DNA of 64,000 nt, taken from Telopea speciosissima (taxonomy: Eukaryota; Streptophyta; Magnoliopsida; Proteales; Proteaceae). Positions 1 through 12,240 of this stretch are shown here, in pieces; the stretch's first letter is position 1; every line of letters starts with the position of its first letter. Location of the stretch: contig NC_057925.1 of the NCBI RefSeq assembly GCF_018873765.1, positions 60,400,970 through 60,464,969 on the forward strand, in the 5' to 3' direction. The position numbers and the translations under genes are program-made. The notes beneath the pieces were generated by a model. It had not been told where the DNA came from. It worked only from the letters and a program-made list of their open reading frames with translations, and made no database searches.

Positions 1-731
1 TTGCCTTATTCTCTGTGTGCCATTAAATAAGAAACTAAGAATAGGGGAAAAGAAAGGAGGGGGAGGGGGGAATTTAAGATGAACATTAGGGCCGAGTTTC
101 CCACACCCACAGTGGGTTTGGATGATTCCCAAATGGTATATAGGGGAACCTGAAGGCATTATTTTGGCATTCATAGATAAGGGGAAGAATTTATGACCAT
201 TGATTGTTTTTCCTACATCCATACAAAACACTCCTAAAAGGTAATAATGATAAAGGGTAAAACAACGATGCCTAGTCGTGTGGCACTTACACCGGACACA
301 GACATGCACAAAATTACAGGCAACGATCTCTTACCCTAATGATAATAATTAGCAAAAAAGTGCCCTCGTGCAGATTCCTGTATATCCTCCTCACATAATA
401 AATAATTGTATCCACACTGACATTTTCTCTCTATTCTAGCCTTAGCTGTGTAGGCCCGTATGGATATACTATTTTCCAACCCCTCATTGGTTGTAGTGTG
501 TGAAATCCTTATTACACTGTCCTTCTAGGAAATCCTAAGGTTTCATAACATGCCACATTGTAGTTTTGTATCAATAGGAGGGCAGGGTGACAAATCGTAA
601 AATAAGGGGTGCATTTATTGAGGAGATAGGCTGTGAGAGGGTGTGGATAAGAATCATATTGGCCGTGAGTGCTTTTTTCCCCCTAATTATTATTTGGGAA
701 ATAGAAGGCCAGGTTGTGTGGTGCTTGCACC
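1..731. other. intergenic, no gene seen
   Basis: No reading frame of gene-like length or composition and no recognisable RNA gene is seen here. The DNA is AT-rich with short G runs. It borders degraded repeats to the right. Confidence 0.6.
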
Positions 732-1216
732 TAAAGGTGTAAAAAAAAAACCCAGTTAGCCCGAACCCGTTCTGAGCCCAGATAGGGCTGGGCCGGGCCT
801 ATGTTTTATATAGGATCGGCCTGGGTTTAGTGTTTTCCTGGCCCTGGCAAGGCCGGGCCTAGGTTGAGGCCTCAACCCCGGCAGGGCCAGCCCAACCCTG
901 TATTATATAATATATATTGATAGGTGCGACTTGGTGCAACGGTCAAAGTTCCTCCATTGTGATCAAGTGGTCACGGGTTTGAGTTTGGAAACAACCTCTA
1001 TGCAAAAATTTTCGTTTGGGCTTTGTTAGTTCCACAACTCAATGGGCCAAGATATTCAAGGTCAATCAAGGCCAATCAGGGTTGGGCCGGACTTGGGAAA
1101 ACCCTACCAGGTCGAGCTAGATTGAGGGTATGCTTGGCTCAGGCTGGGCTTGGGTTTAGGTTAAGGCTCCTAGGGTTGGGCTAGGGTTTAGGGCAAGCCC
1201 GGCCCGTTGACACCCC
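732..1216. repeat. degraded hAT-like repeat with SINE fragment
   Basis: The stretch is rich in GGGCCGGGC and GGGTTTAGG-type words and ends in GTTGACACCCCTA, the inverse of the GGGTGTCAA terminus shared with the hAT-like elements at 1319 and 22551. The left end is too eroded to pair well and no target duplication is visible. A 5' Au-SINE fragment lies inside at about 920-1010. Assignment is by similarity of the right terminus only. Confidence 0.35.
920..1010 (+). mobile_element. Au SINE, 5' fragment
   Basis: The tRNA-like head is visible: 'cttggtgcaacggtcaaag', then 'gatcaagtggtcacgggttt' and 'ggaaacaacctct'. It matches the first 90 bases of the complete copies at 9549 and 14435. The 3' half (CCCCAGACCCCGCAGTGGC block) is absent. 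Confidence 0.7.
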
Positions 1217-1318
1217 TACGGCCCTACCTGGCAACCAGCACCCAGACACGAGAAGGGTGAAATGGCCGCCCTACTCCCTGTGAAATGAAAAATTCCACCC
1301 CTGTTGGATGCCCCTACC

Positions 1319-2141
1319 TAAGGGTGTCAATTTGGGATCGGACCCGGGAACCGTCCCAATGCCGTCCCACTAAAACCCGGTACCGGACCGTCCCATTAGT
1401 AAATGGGACAGTACTAGTATCTGATTTTGGTACCGAATGATAAATGGGATGGGACGGTTCTGGGACAGGATTCCCAATGGTACCAGTACCGAAATACCAA
1501 TTAGGTACCGGATGGTACCGAAACTACTAGTACCATTTAAAAAAAAAGAGTATATAAGATCTTTTTTTTTTTTTAAAAAAAAAAAGGATATAAGAATTAC
1601 GACTCATTAAGGTTTCACTAATTGCCTTTTGAATACGAAGAGGAACAGCAGGTCAACAGCCGTAGCTTGAAGTCTCTCCTCACAGAACTTGCTACAGTGC
1701 TACTCCCTCGACCAACTACATCTACAAGGTTCTTCCTTTTTGCACAACGGGATTCTTCCATTTTGTAGGACTTCTCCAGATTTAAAAAAATGAGAAGCTT
1801 ATTACATGTGATCTTAGGGAGTTTGAAGAAGTAAAACTATGATTTCATAATTTAATTTGCTTTATAAAAAACAGTAGACAACTTAAATTTCATGATAGTG
1901 AAAAAATTCTACAACACTAAAAAACCCATCTCGTTAGAAACAATTAAACTTCTTCTCCATTTTTCTACAGTGCCTAAAACCGTTTAAGAACCGGTACCGT
2001 CCTGTCCTGCTAGTAATCGGGACTGGGATCTAGGTTTGGTCCCGTTAACTAAATGGGACGGTATTAGGATTGGCACTTTTGGTACCGGTACTGGTACTGT
2101 CCCATCCCAAATACCGGGAACTGTCCCAATTGACACCCTTA
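1319..2141. mobile_element. hAT-like non-autonomous element
   Basis: The element starts TAAGGGTGTCAATT and ends AATTGACACCCTTA, a clear terminal inverted repeat. The arms extend inward as related GGGACGGT/GGTACCGG-rich sequence of more than 150 bp on each side, with an AT-rich centre and no transposase frame. Flanks are CCCTACC (1312-1318) and CCCTAAC (2142-2148), a 7-base imperfect duplication where hAT normally makes 8. Family assignment rests on the shared terminus with the better-preserved copy at 22551. Confidence 0.6.
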
Positions 2142-2148
2142 CCCTAAC

Positions 2149-2765
2149 AAAGTTCTCATTGACCCCTTGTAGGTACCGCGGCCTTCGAAAGTGGGTTCCT
2201 CCACCTTGCGGGCTGGTTCCGAAGAACATCCTGGCTGTGCAAATATTTATTGCTCCACCTCACAATCCATAATAGGCGATGGATTCTTTCATTTTTTAAT
2301 CAATCACTTCATTTAGTAGTTTTTGGTAGCTCTCATCATTAAGTACAGTTATGCAAACCACTAATAATGTGAAATGATCAAAGCACTCCCAAGTTTTTAT
2401 CCTTTATGCTTCAGGCTTCTCTGGAGCCTTTACTTACCTGGCCTTTAAGGTTTTACTAAATGTTTGAATGTTTGTCTGAATGCCAGAGTTTTACATCCCA
2501 TCTTTAGTATCCTTAATGTCTGAATTCGGAAGAGAACAGTTGCAATAGATTAAATAAGTTGCAAAAACTTCCATTGACTTCATTTTGATCACAGTCAGAA
2601 ACAGGACTCAAATGCTCACTTTTATATAAAACTTTTCTGAATATACATAATACACTACGAGTTGTGAAGTCTTTACACCAAATTTAACTGTCATTCTAAC
2701 TTTGTCAGATTGAAAATGATCAATACACTTGACTCAACTAAGTCTTATCCCTGTTACTTGCTTAC
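2149..2765. other. intergenic, no gene seen
   Basis: AT-rich sequence between a hAT-like repeat and a tandem duplication. Nothing identifiable; it probably contains the downstream region of the PPR gene on the minus strand. Confidence 0.5.
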
Positions 2766-2985
2766 AATCACCTGTTCCACCAATCTACTGTGTTGTAAAC
2801 CATAGTAGCTGTTAACTCATAATCACAATGGCCTTCCTCACCATTCCAACAATCCAACCTGCCCAGTTCATCTTTGGCCTTCTCCTCTGTTCCGCCAGTC
2901 TTCTGTGTTGTAAACTATAGTAGCTATTAATTCATAATCACCATGGCCTTCCTCACCACTCCAACCTGCCCAGGTCATCGTCAGC
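2766..2985. repeat. two-copy tandem duplication
   Basis: Two diverged copies of about 105-115 bp lie side by side (about 2766-2876 and 2884-2985). Both contain 'ctgtgttgtaaac', 'atagtagct', 'ttcataatcac' and 'atggccttcctcaccattcc'-like words. It lies just 3' of the PPR gene and may be in its 3' transcript region. Confidence 0.6.
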
Positions 2986-3125
2986 CATCTCCTTGTTCTT
3001 CTACCACTTCAAGTTTTCACAATATACATTGGAATATTGGATTGTATGGAAAATTGTTTTCTTTTTTGCAGCTTTTGGCCATTCTACTCTTTAGCACTAA
3101 ACATGCAAGCCAAAACTTCAAAACT

Positions 3126-4766
3126 TTAGAACACTGATTTCCCAACTTTAAACCTAACCAACTCATCCTTCTTCTCAAGCCAACTATATCCAGGCTTCTT
3201 AACAACACTTTTCTCCTTCATTAATCTTCTCACAGTCTCCACCCCTTCCCACTCTCCATCAGCAGCATAAATATTTGATAGGGTAACAAAACCTCCTGGC
3301 CTCTTCAATTCCATCGCCACAATCATCTCTGCCATCTGCTTTGCTAGATCGCTTCTCCCATGAATTCTACATCCATTGAGAAAGGCTCCGGCAATGGAAT
3401 CATTAATTTCCATTGGAATTTCCTTCACCAGGTCATAAGCTTCTTCTAGCCTCCCTGAACGACACAGAAGATCAACAATGCAAGCATAATGCTCATTGCT
3501 GAATTCAGTACTGTACTTCTCTTTCATTGACCTAAAAATTTCCAACCCTTTCTCAACCAAACCACCATGGCCGCAGGCAGAAAGAAGGCAGGTAAAAGTG
3601 ACTTGGTTTGCCTTCACACTTTCTTCCTGCATTATCTTGAACAGCTCGATCGAAGCATCAACCATACCATGTTTACCATAACACCCAATCATAGCATTCC
3701 ATGATGCTACATTCTTTACTGCAATCCGGTCAAATACATTACATGCATCTTTCACACTCCCACATTTTGAGTACATGTCAATGAGGGCCGTACTGGTGAA
3801 GACATTGATATCAAGCCCAGTTCTGTAGATCAGACCATGTATTTGTCTTCCTCTATGTAACGACCCCATCAATCCAAACGCAGGGAGCAATCCAGAAATG
3901 GTTACTGGATTGGGTTTGAGTCCTGAAACCAGCATCTCTCTGAACAATTCTATAGCCTTTGTGCTTTCATGGTTCTGAGTAAAACCGGCAATCATTGCAT
4001 TCCAAGTAACCAAGTCAGGAAATAATCCTGTTTCCTTCATTCTTGAGAATAGCACAAAAGCTCTATTGCAGTCTCCATTCTGAGCATAACCAGCTATCAT
4101 GGCATTCCAAGTGAAGTGATTGGGTTCCAAGTTTTCCAACTTTATTTGCTCGAAAAGTATAGCTGATTGCTCAAGGTTCTTTCCAAAAGAATACCCGCAA
4201 ATCATGGAAGTCCACGTAGCGACATCTCTTTGGGACATTCCGTCAAACAGTCGACGAGCAAAATCCATACCCCCGCATTTGCTGTACATATCTATCAGAG
4301 CATTCGTTACGGAAACATCAGATTCGAAACCCATTCTGTAAATCGCGCAATGAAACTCCTTTCCCTTATTAATATCCATCATACCAACACAAGCTTTCAA
4401 GGAGTAAGAAAACGTGAATCTGTTGGGAAAAATCCCGGCTTGCAGTAAACGGGAGAAGTACCGGATCGCATTTTCGCAATTCCCTTGAAATGCCGAAGCT
4501 GAGATCATCCAGTTCCAAGCAAAAACACTTGGTCTATGAATCTGTTCAAAGATTACCGTGGCAGATTCCACGTCCCCACAACCTGCGTATACTCCAACAA
4601 GCTTGGAGTTTAGAGACTCAACATTCGTGTCTGCACCAGAAGACAATAACAGGGCATGGATTTGCTTCCCTGGTTTCAAAGCCTTGGCTCTCATGCAACT
4701 CTGCAACAGAGATCCCATGTGACCCAAATCCAATCCCTTCATTCTTGGGTGACGGTAATGGCTCAC
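3126..4766 (-). CDS. PLS-class pentatricopeptide repeat protein (E-type)
   Basis: This is an intronless 546-residue RNA-binding helical-repeat protein, expected to work in mitochondria or plastids in organellar transcript editing, splicing or stability. The sequence shows arrays of 31-36-residue PPR units from about residue 50 to 430, with signatures such as NALIDMYSKCG, WNAMIAGYAQNG, ALIDMYSKCGSVKDA and NAMIGCYGKHG. These are followed by an E-type tail (HYACIVDLLCRSGRLEEA, then VTLSNIYAADGEWEGV and KPGYSWLE). No DYW domain follows, so it should need a partner if it acts in C-to-U editing. The arrangement resembles Arabidopsis At5g59600, but orthology is only suggested. The frame is uninterrupted. 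A second methionine at codon 9 could also be the start. It is divergent from the DPMS1 locus with 267 bases between start codons. Confidence 0.9.
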   Translation of the reverse strand: MSHYRHPRMKGLDLGHMGSLLQSCMRAKALKPGKQIHALLLSSGADTNVESLNSKLVGVYAGCGDVESATVIFEQIHRPSVFAWNWMISASAFQGNCENAIRYFSRLLQAGIFPNRFTFSYSLKACVGMMDINKGKEFHCAIYRMGFESDVSVTNALIDMYSKCGGMDFARRLFDGMSQRDVATWTSMICGYSFGKNLEQSAILFEQIKLENLEPNHFTWNAMIAGYAQNGDCNRAFVLFSRMKETGLFPDLVTWNAMIAGFTQNHESTKAIELFREMLVSGLKPNPVTISGLLPAFGLMGSLHRGRQIHGLIYRTGLDINVFTSTALIDMYSKCGSVKDACNVFDRIAVKNVASWNAMIGCYGKHGMVDASIELFKIMQEESVKANQVTFTCLLSACGHGGLVEKGLEIFRSMKEKYSTEFSNEHYACIVDLLCRSGRLEEAYDLVKEIPMEINDSIAGAFLNGCRIHGRSDLAKQMAEMIVAMELKRPGGFVTLSNIYAADGEWEGVETVRRLMKEKSVVKKPGYSWLEKKDELVRFKVGKSVF

Positions 4767-5033
4767 TCATCCCTAACAGGGGAAGGCCTCGATTTGTTAA
4801 TTAGTTGATTTTCAGCGACGACGACATGGCGCCTTCGTATCAGAGCTTCCTCCAAGCCTTCCATGGGCCGTTGGATTCGCTTTTAATAAAATCCCAGCCG
4901 TCCCAGACCCTTCTATATGTTCTGTTGATCCGGACCAAGATTTTGCCTTGGGATTGGTTTTCTTGTGTTGTGCAAGTCCGCAACGCAACGGCATTAGAGA
5001 CTAGAGAGAAGGAAACACCGAAAGAGCCGAGCC
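4767..5033. promoter_or_regulatory. shared divergent promoter region
   Basis: The 267 bases between the PPR start (minus) and the DPMS1 start (plus) must hold both leaders and core promoters. No strong TATA box is seen, as is usual for housekeeping genes. A bidirectional promoter is inferred from spacing alone. Confidence 0.45.
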
Positions 5034-5315
5034 ATGTCGGAGCAGGTTAAAGAGGAGGAGAGGAGTAACAAGTATAAATATAGCATCATAGTCCCTACCT
5101 TCAACGAGCGTCTCAACATCGCCATCCTCGTCTATCTCATCTTCAAACATCTGAGGTTACCTTCTATTAATCATCGATATCGCGATCTTCAATTCAGATA
5201 TAGCAATCTATCTAATTGTTAATGAGTTTATTGTAGGATGGATATGGAGTTTGTTTATTATTTTTGAGATGGTTTTTGAATCTTATTACAAAGGATCAAT
5301 TATCTTCTCTGCAAA

Positions 5316-5398
5316 AGCAGTGGTAAGGCTGCCTACATTATGAGTTTATGATCCTCCCTAGACCCCTGCAGTGGCGGGAGCCTCGTACACTGGGTACA
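5316..5398 (+). mobile_element. Au SINE, 3' fragment
   Basis: The 3' block is present in DPMS1 intron 1: 'gtggtaaggctgcctac', 'cctccctagaccc', 'gcagtggcgggagcctcgta' and 'actgggta'. The tRNA-like head is missing. A short insert interrupts the middle. Confidence 0.75.
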
Positions 5399-7080
5399 TC
5401 CTTTCTTAAAGTTAGGAAATGTGAATAAACACCATAAGGAACCCCTGTATACTCCACTGAGCTATAGAAACCCTCATTTCAAATACTTGGGACTGATCAC
5501 ATATGGGTTCTGCCATCCCACTCTTAGAAGTGATCATATGCTCTCTGTCTGCTTGGCAATAAAAAATGGCCATTAAAATCATCAGTTACAACTTAACAAG
5601 CATAAAACATATACATAAATAGTGACTTTTTTTTCCCTCATCCTACCTTATTATACTTTTTCAAGGGAACAATTCTTTGAGCTGTCCGGTCTTATTAAGG
5701 TGGCCCATCTCATTGTGCCATGTGGAATGATGACATGGCAATTTTGAAATTGGATAGCTTGTGTATACCTTGCATTAGCCACATGTCAAATTTCAGAGTT
5801 TAATCCAAAACAAACACCCTCCTGTGTATTGGCATGCATCACTCCCACCACTACCATATACCCTTCCATAGTCCTGATTTTCAAACCTCCATCTAGCCAC
5901 TTAGCAAACTCCGTTGGGGCTGAAATTTTACATGTTAAAAGGGGACATTGAGGTGTAACCTGTCCACAAAATTTGGCCCTCATCATATCTGCCATGTGGC
6001 AAATATTTGGGTGGTCCAAATATTGCCGCCTTGATATGTTTTGATAAGTTTTGCCCTTCTTACAATAATCTTGAATTAGAATTGTAGGTTGCCTTGGCAT
6101 TTCTCAAATAATTAGTTGTAATTGACACGAAGAACCAAGGAGCAAGTACTAGGCTTCTAAATACACCAAGCATAAGATGATAAGAGGGAACAGTCTCTTT
6201 CTCGATTGTGGTAACACAGAGAAATCATCTTTAAGTACAATGTAAATTGAAGAGATTATTGCAGAGAGATTAAAATTCAAAAGTCTAGGGTTGTGGATGA
6301 AGATAGTGGGTGAAATGCCAAAAAAAAAAAGTAAAATTGTGAGGGGGAAAAAATATTTCTTGAGATCAGAATGCGCGATTCAATATGGAACCCTTCTTTG
6401 TATTGATCTTCATTATTTATAGAACCAATGCAGGGCAATCCATTTGGCTCCTGCCTCTTGGGGCTTGTGTTTTAAGTCATATGTTGAGATCTTGTGATTC
6501 AACTGATTCACATGATTCACTACTTGAACTTATCATTCTTTATGTATGCTGCGCAATTCAACACTAAATCAGTCCCTATGTAGTATGTACAAGGTGCTGG
6601 TATACCTTCTTTTTGGTTTGATTGGTTTGAAATCAGGGTACTTAAACTATGTTCTGTCTATGGCCTGCGCTCATGGATCAAAGGAAATAAGAATCAGAAG
6701 TGTTTTCAACCAACCCTCTCCCTCCCTTCCTAAAAAGAAGAGAACAAACAAAGTTTTGGTGTTTCAGGGATTAAGGAAGAAGAGAATTACGATCATCATA
6801 CATTTGGATTCTATTTCAACAAACACTAACTGTAAGTATGTAACCATTGGTTCTAACAGGTCATGAGGTTTTGTTTATTTTCATTTACCAGGGTTGCAAA
6901 TGTGCTTGTGCATCTCCATGTGACTTCCTAGTATTCTTTGTTATTTTTTTGGAGGGCAGAATGGGGAGAGTTCTGCCATGTGTATTTTTAGGCAGAACTG
7001 ATGCTGAATGCATCCTTTGCTATGGACAATTGAGTAGTTCTCTATGTATCTGACATTGTGGCCCTTTTTGCTTGATATAG
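5399..7080 (+). other. DPMS1 intron 1, remainder
   Basis: This is intronic sequence. A minus-strand open stretch of about 100 codons (5786-6100) has no recognisable domain and looks like a decayed repeat. No other RNA or coding feature is seen. Confidence 0.5.
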
Positions 7081-7200
<120 letters not shown>

Positions 7201-7367
7201 TGAATTTCTTCTTTTCCTTCTGTGATCCATTTTTGGTGTGTTCAGGTTTCCAATTGACATCACTAATCTTTTCCTTGATAAATGCAGCTATTAAGAGCCA
7301 GACCAAAGAAACTTGGTTTAGGTTTGTGCCTTTTCTTTTCTGCTTTAACATTTACATTATGAATTAG

Positions 7368-7502
<135 letters not shown>

Positions 7503-8321
7503 TAAAGTGTGCATGTGTGATTAAAAATAAATGTAAGGTGCTTATTGCGTATGTATAATCTAGGAACAGGGCAGCAGCCCTGGTGGCAAATGTGCTGGGG
7601 ATGAGATCAACAACTTGATGGGTAGGCCAAATTTTGGCTATTTTATGATTCCTACATTTGATCTCTTGCATTCTATGGGATGGTCTGAAAAGTACGACAA
7701 GAAGTTGATAAGTCATACAAATGCAATCACTATTTATCAAGGAGGTGGTGGAAGATGGTTAGGATTACCAGAATGAGTTTGCAATGTGTCAACACATTTC
7801 ACCTCCTCCTTGCAGCAATATGCATTTTTGGATGTTCTCATTGGCTACCATGCAAAGTACCTAGATTTCCTATTCAATTTTTTTGTATGCTTGACGCATC
7901 ATTATATATTTTTTTCTGATATTTTATTTTGTATTTTGCTTGACAGCCTAAGTACTTGCCAAGCTTCATCAGGTAATAACTTCATTGTTGATGCATATTT
8001 TCCAGTTCTCCAGATTGAGATCACGTTTTGTTTCCTTAAAGTATTTTGAAGATAGTCTTGAAATTGTTGTGAAATATATCTCCAACTTGCTTTTGAAAAA
8101 TTAGAATATGAAGATCTTGTTGTCTTTTGCAAACTTAAGATCAGTACGTTATTTCTTGGAGCATCTAGATCTTTTTTTTTTAGTAATTCTTGAGAAGTAA
8201 AACTTATAATAAAGGTAGAAGTGGACACCATGAAAGTAGAAGAAGTATAGCCTGGGTATTTTGCCATCATCCCCACCCCCCACCCCCAAAAAAAGCATGG
8301 AGTGTTGAATAAGACAGTTGA

Positions 8322-8537
<216 letters not shown>

Positions 8538-8601
8538 TAAAAGTATGAGCTGTTCCTTGTCATGCTGTAATGTTAAAACTAACATTTCTTGGTTGGTTTA
8601 A

Positions 8602-8733
<132 letters not shown>

Positions 8734-9224
8734 TAACCTGCCATGCTTAGAGTTAGTTGATAAGTGTTCACATGGGATTGCGTCTTGATTTTCTAACTCA
8801 ATCATGTCATGAAATTTAATAAAATTTGTTAAATTCATAAAATAAATGAAAAATATCAGGTGCTTCTATCCATCCAAAAAAGAAAATCTGGCACTTGTAG
8901 AAGGCATAGGTATTAAAATTGATTATTATGGTACTCTTAGAACCCCCCCCCTTTTTTTGGGTAATATATTCTTAGAACCCCATGACTTCACTAACAACCT
9001 ATGGTGTCTCAAAACTTTTGCAAAAATAGTTGATTCTGCCCAAGCATTCTGATAAGCGAAGTCAATGTAACTTTAACTGGATGGGCCTTAAATTGCCTTG
9101 ACTGCAACGAGTGTGGTTATTGGTTAGGGTTTGGCAATCAATGTCAAGTACTAAAATGGCACTTTGTTATCTTAAATAATCAGTGTTTTTGTTTTTCTTA
9201 TTTGCATTTGATAATTTGGGAGGA

Positions 9225-10010
9225 GAGAAATAACCAAATGCTCAGGGTTGGGTGAGATATCATCAAGAGGTTATTGATACTATTATGATGCCAGGACTGC
9301 TAGATGGGTTGCAACAGTGGAGGCATTTAGAGGCATATCTATTGATTATTCTATGTCACTATAAGATGGTGGTTCTTGATCATCAATTTGAGAGAGATCC
9401 CTGATCAGATTCAGCACATTTGGGAGCCCTTTTCCCCAAATGTCATAAAGATGAACGTGAATGGTAGTTTGATGAGGAATCCTGGTCCATCTGGGAGATC
9501 ACTCTTTCTAATGGGGCTGATTGGATAGTATTATTGAGGGGGATTCTAGGTCCTTGATGCAACGGTAAGGATGCTCCATTGTGACCAAGTGGTCATGGGT
9601 TCAAGTCTTTGGAAACAGCCTCTCCGCAAAGCGGGGGTTAAGGTTGCATACATTATGACCCTCCCCAGACCCCGCAGTGACGGGAGCCTCGTCCGCTGGG
9701 TACGCCCTTTTTTTAATTCTAAGTCCTTGATTGGCTGGATGCAATCCAGCATTGGTGTTGGTGGGCCTTGGAGATATGTCAATTGATTAGGAGAACTAGA
9801 TCCTACTTGCTCAAGGGAATCTCTACTTGTCCTGGAGGCTGAATGCAGCTAATTACATTGCAAATGCTCTCACAAGGGTTTTACGGAAATTATCTGTATC
9901 TGAACAGTTATCTCATTGTATAGCATCTCTTGGAGGGTCCCCTAGGGGCTGGTCCTCTTGGGCAGTTGTTGTTCTTGTTGTATATAATGCTTTTGTATGT
10001 TTCCTCCCTT
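9225..10010 (+). mobile_element. L1-type LINE remnant, RNase H region
   Basis: Broken translation across frames matches the tail of plant L1 LINEs: a WEERN word, then HIWEPFSPNVIKMNVNGS and MRNPGPSG (compare PPGWWKLNIDGSSLGNPG in the LINE at 58044), and after a SINE insertion WRLNAANYIANALTR, which is the RNase H C-terminal ANxxADxLA-type motif. It lies in intron 7 of the DPMS1 locus, carries several stops and frame changes, and is clearly old. Confidence 0.6.
9549..9714 (+). mobile_element. Au SINE, near full length
   Basis: The element runs from 'ggtccttgatgcaacggtaa' through 'gaccaagtggtcatgggttc', 'ggaaacagcctct', 'cctccccagaccccgcagtg' to 'ctgggtacgcccttttttt'. The head carries tRNA-type A- and B-box-like words for RNA polymerase III. 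It sits inside the older L1 remnant; the flanks (gATTCTA left, aATTCTA right) are a plausible short target duplication. Confidence 0.85.
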
Positions 10011-10497
10011 TTCTAACAGTCTTTTGGTTATCTATCTCCCCCCCCCCCCCCACACACACACACACATAAAAAACTGAACTAAGCAACAACATTTTATAGG
10101 CACTTTAAGCAACCTTCATACTCTAGTTGTTACCATGTTAGGAGATGAAGTATTGTACAGGTTGCAAGGGTTACTTTTTCAAGTCAATCACTGTTTAAAA
10201 TTGCCAAAACACTCGCCAGTCTGCATGTCCAGCAGGGAGGTCATGTTATCAGAATTCAGAAGTAGCATACCTTCCTGTTTGTTGTATATGCTGATTTACT
10301 TGTATTCTGATCTTTCCATTGTTCACCTTGTAGGTGGTCAAGCCTTTGATTCTTGCTGTTAATAAAAAACCGGTTTTATGGTTGTCAAATAGGTACCCAT
10401 AACTTTTGTTGATAGAGTATTTGGGAGTTCAAAGCTTTGAGGTTCTGAAATCCTTGAATATTTAAAAGGCCTTACCTATCTGCTGTTCACTACCTAA

Positions 10498-11332
10498 AAT
10501 TTGGGGCGGAGATGATTCAGTCGTAAATTCTCTCTTTCTGCATGATAGCCACTTCTAACTCTTGGTTCAGTACTATTTTTTGGATGAAATTGTTCCAGTA
10601 GTCTTTGACAAGAGTGATTAGACTTTTCAAATCTCCCACCCCCCAACCAAAATTAACAAACTCTCTTAGCTGGTATATGGATTCATTCATTTTTTTTTAT
10701 CATGTGATAACCCATTTAATTGTATATTTCTGATATTGAACTAGATGACTTGATTATGTATCTTTTGAATCCATTGATGGAGGTCTACTAGAAATGTTTT
10801 CACTCTCTTGGATGTGCCGAAACATTTACTGGTTTTCTGCATAATCAATTCAATCTTGTAGCCTGCTTAGCTGTCTATGTCATTTGATTTATGTAACTAT
10901 TCTTTTTCATTTACTTGCCAAGATTGAAGCATTGGAAAGTGTTTTATCTGTCTGTTTTATGCCAAATGGGAAACAAGCAAGGATGAGATCCACAAGAAAA
11001 GATTTGGGATCCAATGGTAACAGTTCCTTGCATTGACCAATTGGAAAGAGATGATAGATCTGAAGCAATTCTTCTGTAATATTTTCTCATATATGAGAAA
11101 GGATTGTCCAATACTTCAGTTAGCCATACTCTTCCAAAAATGATCTCTGTTATAGTGATTGTAATAATATTATACCACAATTATGACTCATATCTTCTAA
11201 CAAACTTGAAACTGCTAAAGCATGGGGGTGGAGAGAGAGAAGCAGCTGTTTCGTCTCTCATTGATTTTCATTAATCAATCTGTAAAATATTCAGTACTAA
11301 AGCTGCATTTGTTCGGCTGTAAAATATTTTAC
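10498..11332. other. intergenic between DPMS1 and repeats
   Basis: This AT-rich stretch probably includes the old 3' transcript region of the DPMS1 locus. No coding or RNA feature is recognised. Confidence 0.5.
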
Positions 11333-11661
11333 AGCTCCATTTGGTTACAAGGTAAAATAGAGGGAAGGGAAGTGAAATTTTCAAACCTAAAAAAAGAAAC
11401 TTTTATAATAAGTATCCCACATGATTATATCACTAAATCCAAATCATTCCATATTTAGTTATCAAAAATTCTGTTTTACTTTGCATCGAAATCCCTTGAA
11501 TTTGAAATTACCTAAAAATTACATATAAAAAAGCATCATTACTAAATATGGTAAGAATTTAAGTAGTTTATACAATCATGTTGGATAATGATTTCCACAG
11601 TTTCCTTTTTAGGTTTAAAAATTTTCTCTACTCTCTCTTTAATTTTCCTCGCAACCCAATG
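11333..11661. mobile_element. MITE-like inverted repeat
   Basis: Two arms of about 65 bases are inverted copies. The left starts 'ctccatttggttacaagg' and the right ends 'ctcgcaacccaatggag'. Both arms run into 'tttcaaacctaaaaa'/'aggtttaaaaattt'. The centre is AT-rich with no frame. No clear target duplication, so the superfamily is open. A related partial arm lies near 14957. Confidence 0.5.
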
Positions 11662-12144
11662 GAGTCATAATAGAATTTGTTGAAAAGCAATACAAAATTG
11701 GACAAGGATTAGAAAGGGAAAATGTTTTACTGAAATACAATATGAAATTTTAAAAGAAAAATCCATTTCAAAATTCAGGTGTATTGTTTTTTTCCAAAAT
11801 AGTGATGATATCATGATCATTGCTACTCTTGAGCTTGGCTCCCATGGACGACTCCACCTTGCATCGTATGGTTGGATTTTTTTCCCTCACTCAATCATGT
11901 TAATATGTGTTTATTGTCAAGTACAATCAACCAAAAAAATAAATAAATAGAAGAAACAAAATTTATAAGATAATTATTTTGTGTAAAATATATCTGGTGA
12001 AATAATTGCAGCTTCTTCCGCTCATAGTAATGGATGAGACTATCAACCTTATCATTAGAGGATATGAGGGTAACGATGACCTAAGAGTCCAATCACAAGG
12101 TCATTTCACCTGTGGAGAAGGAACTTCCTTCTCTGCGGGTGAAG
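11662..12144. other. intergenic, no gene seen
   Basis: AT-rich sequence without recognisable genes. It is bounded by a MITE-like repeat and a SINE fragment. Confidence 0.5.
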
Positions 12145-12240
12145 GAAATCTCTGTGAAGTGGGGGTAAGGCTAGGTCTATTATGGCCCTCCCCAGACCCC
12201 ACAATGGCGGGAGCCTCATGCATTGGGTATGCCCTTTTGT
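12145..12240 (+). mobile_element. Au SINE, 3' fragment
   Basis: The 3' block is present: 'gtgggggtaaggctaggtc', 'cctccccagaccccacaat', 'ggcgggagcctcatgcattg' and 'ggtatgcccttttg'. The tRNA-like head is absent or has diverged beyond recognition. Confidence 0.75.

Noticed and set aside
1984-2272. Overlapping small frames on both strands
   Set aside because: They lie in the arm of a hAT-like element made of GGTACCGG/GGGACGG words. Not genes.
5786-6100. Minus-strand frame of about 100 codons in DPMS1 intron 1
   Set aside because: No recognisable domain, no exon signals, and repeat-like sequence.
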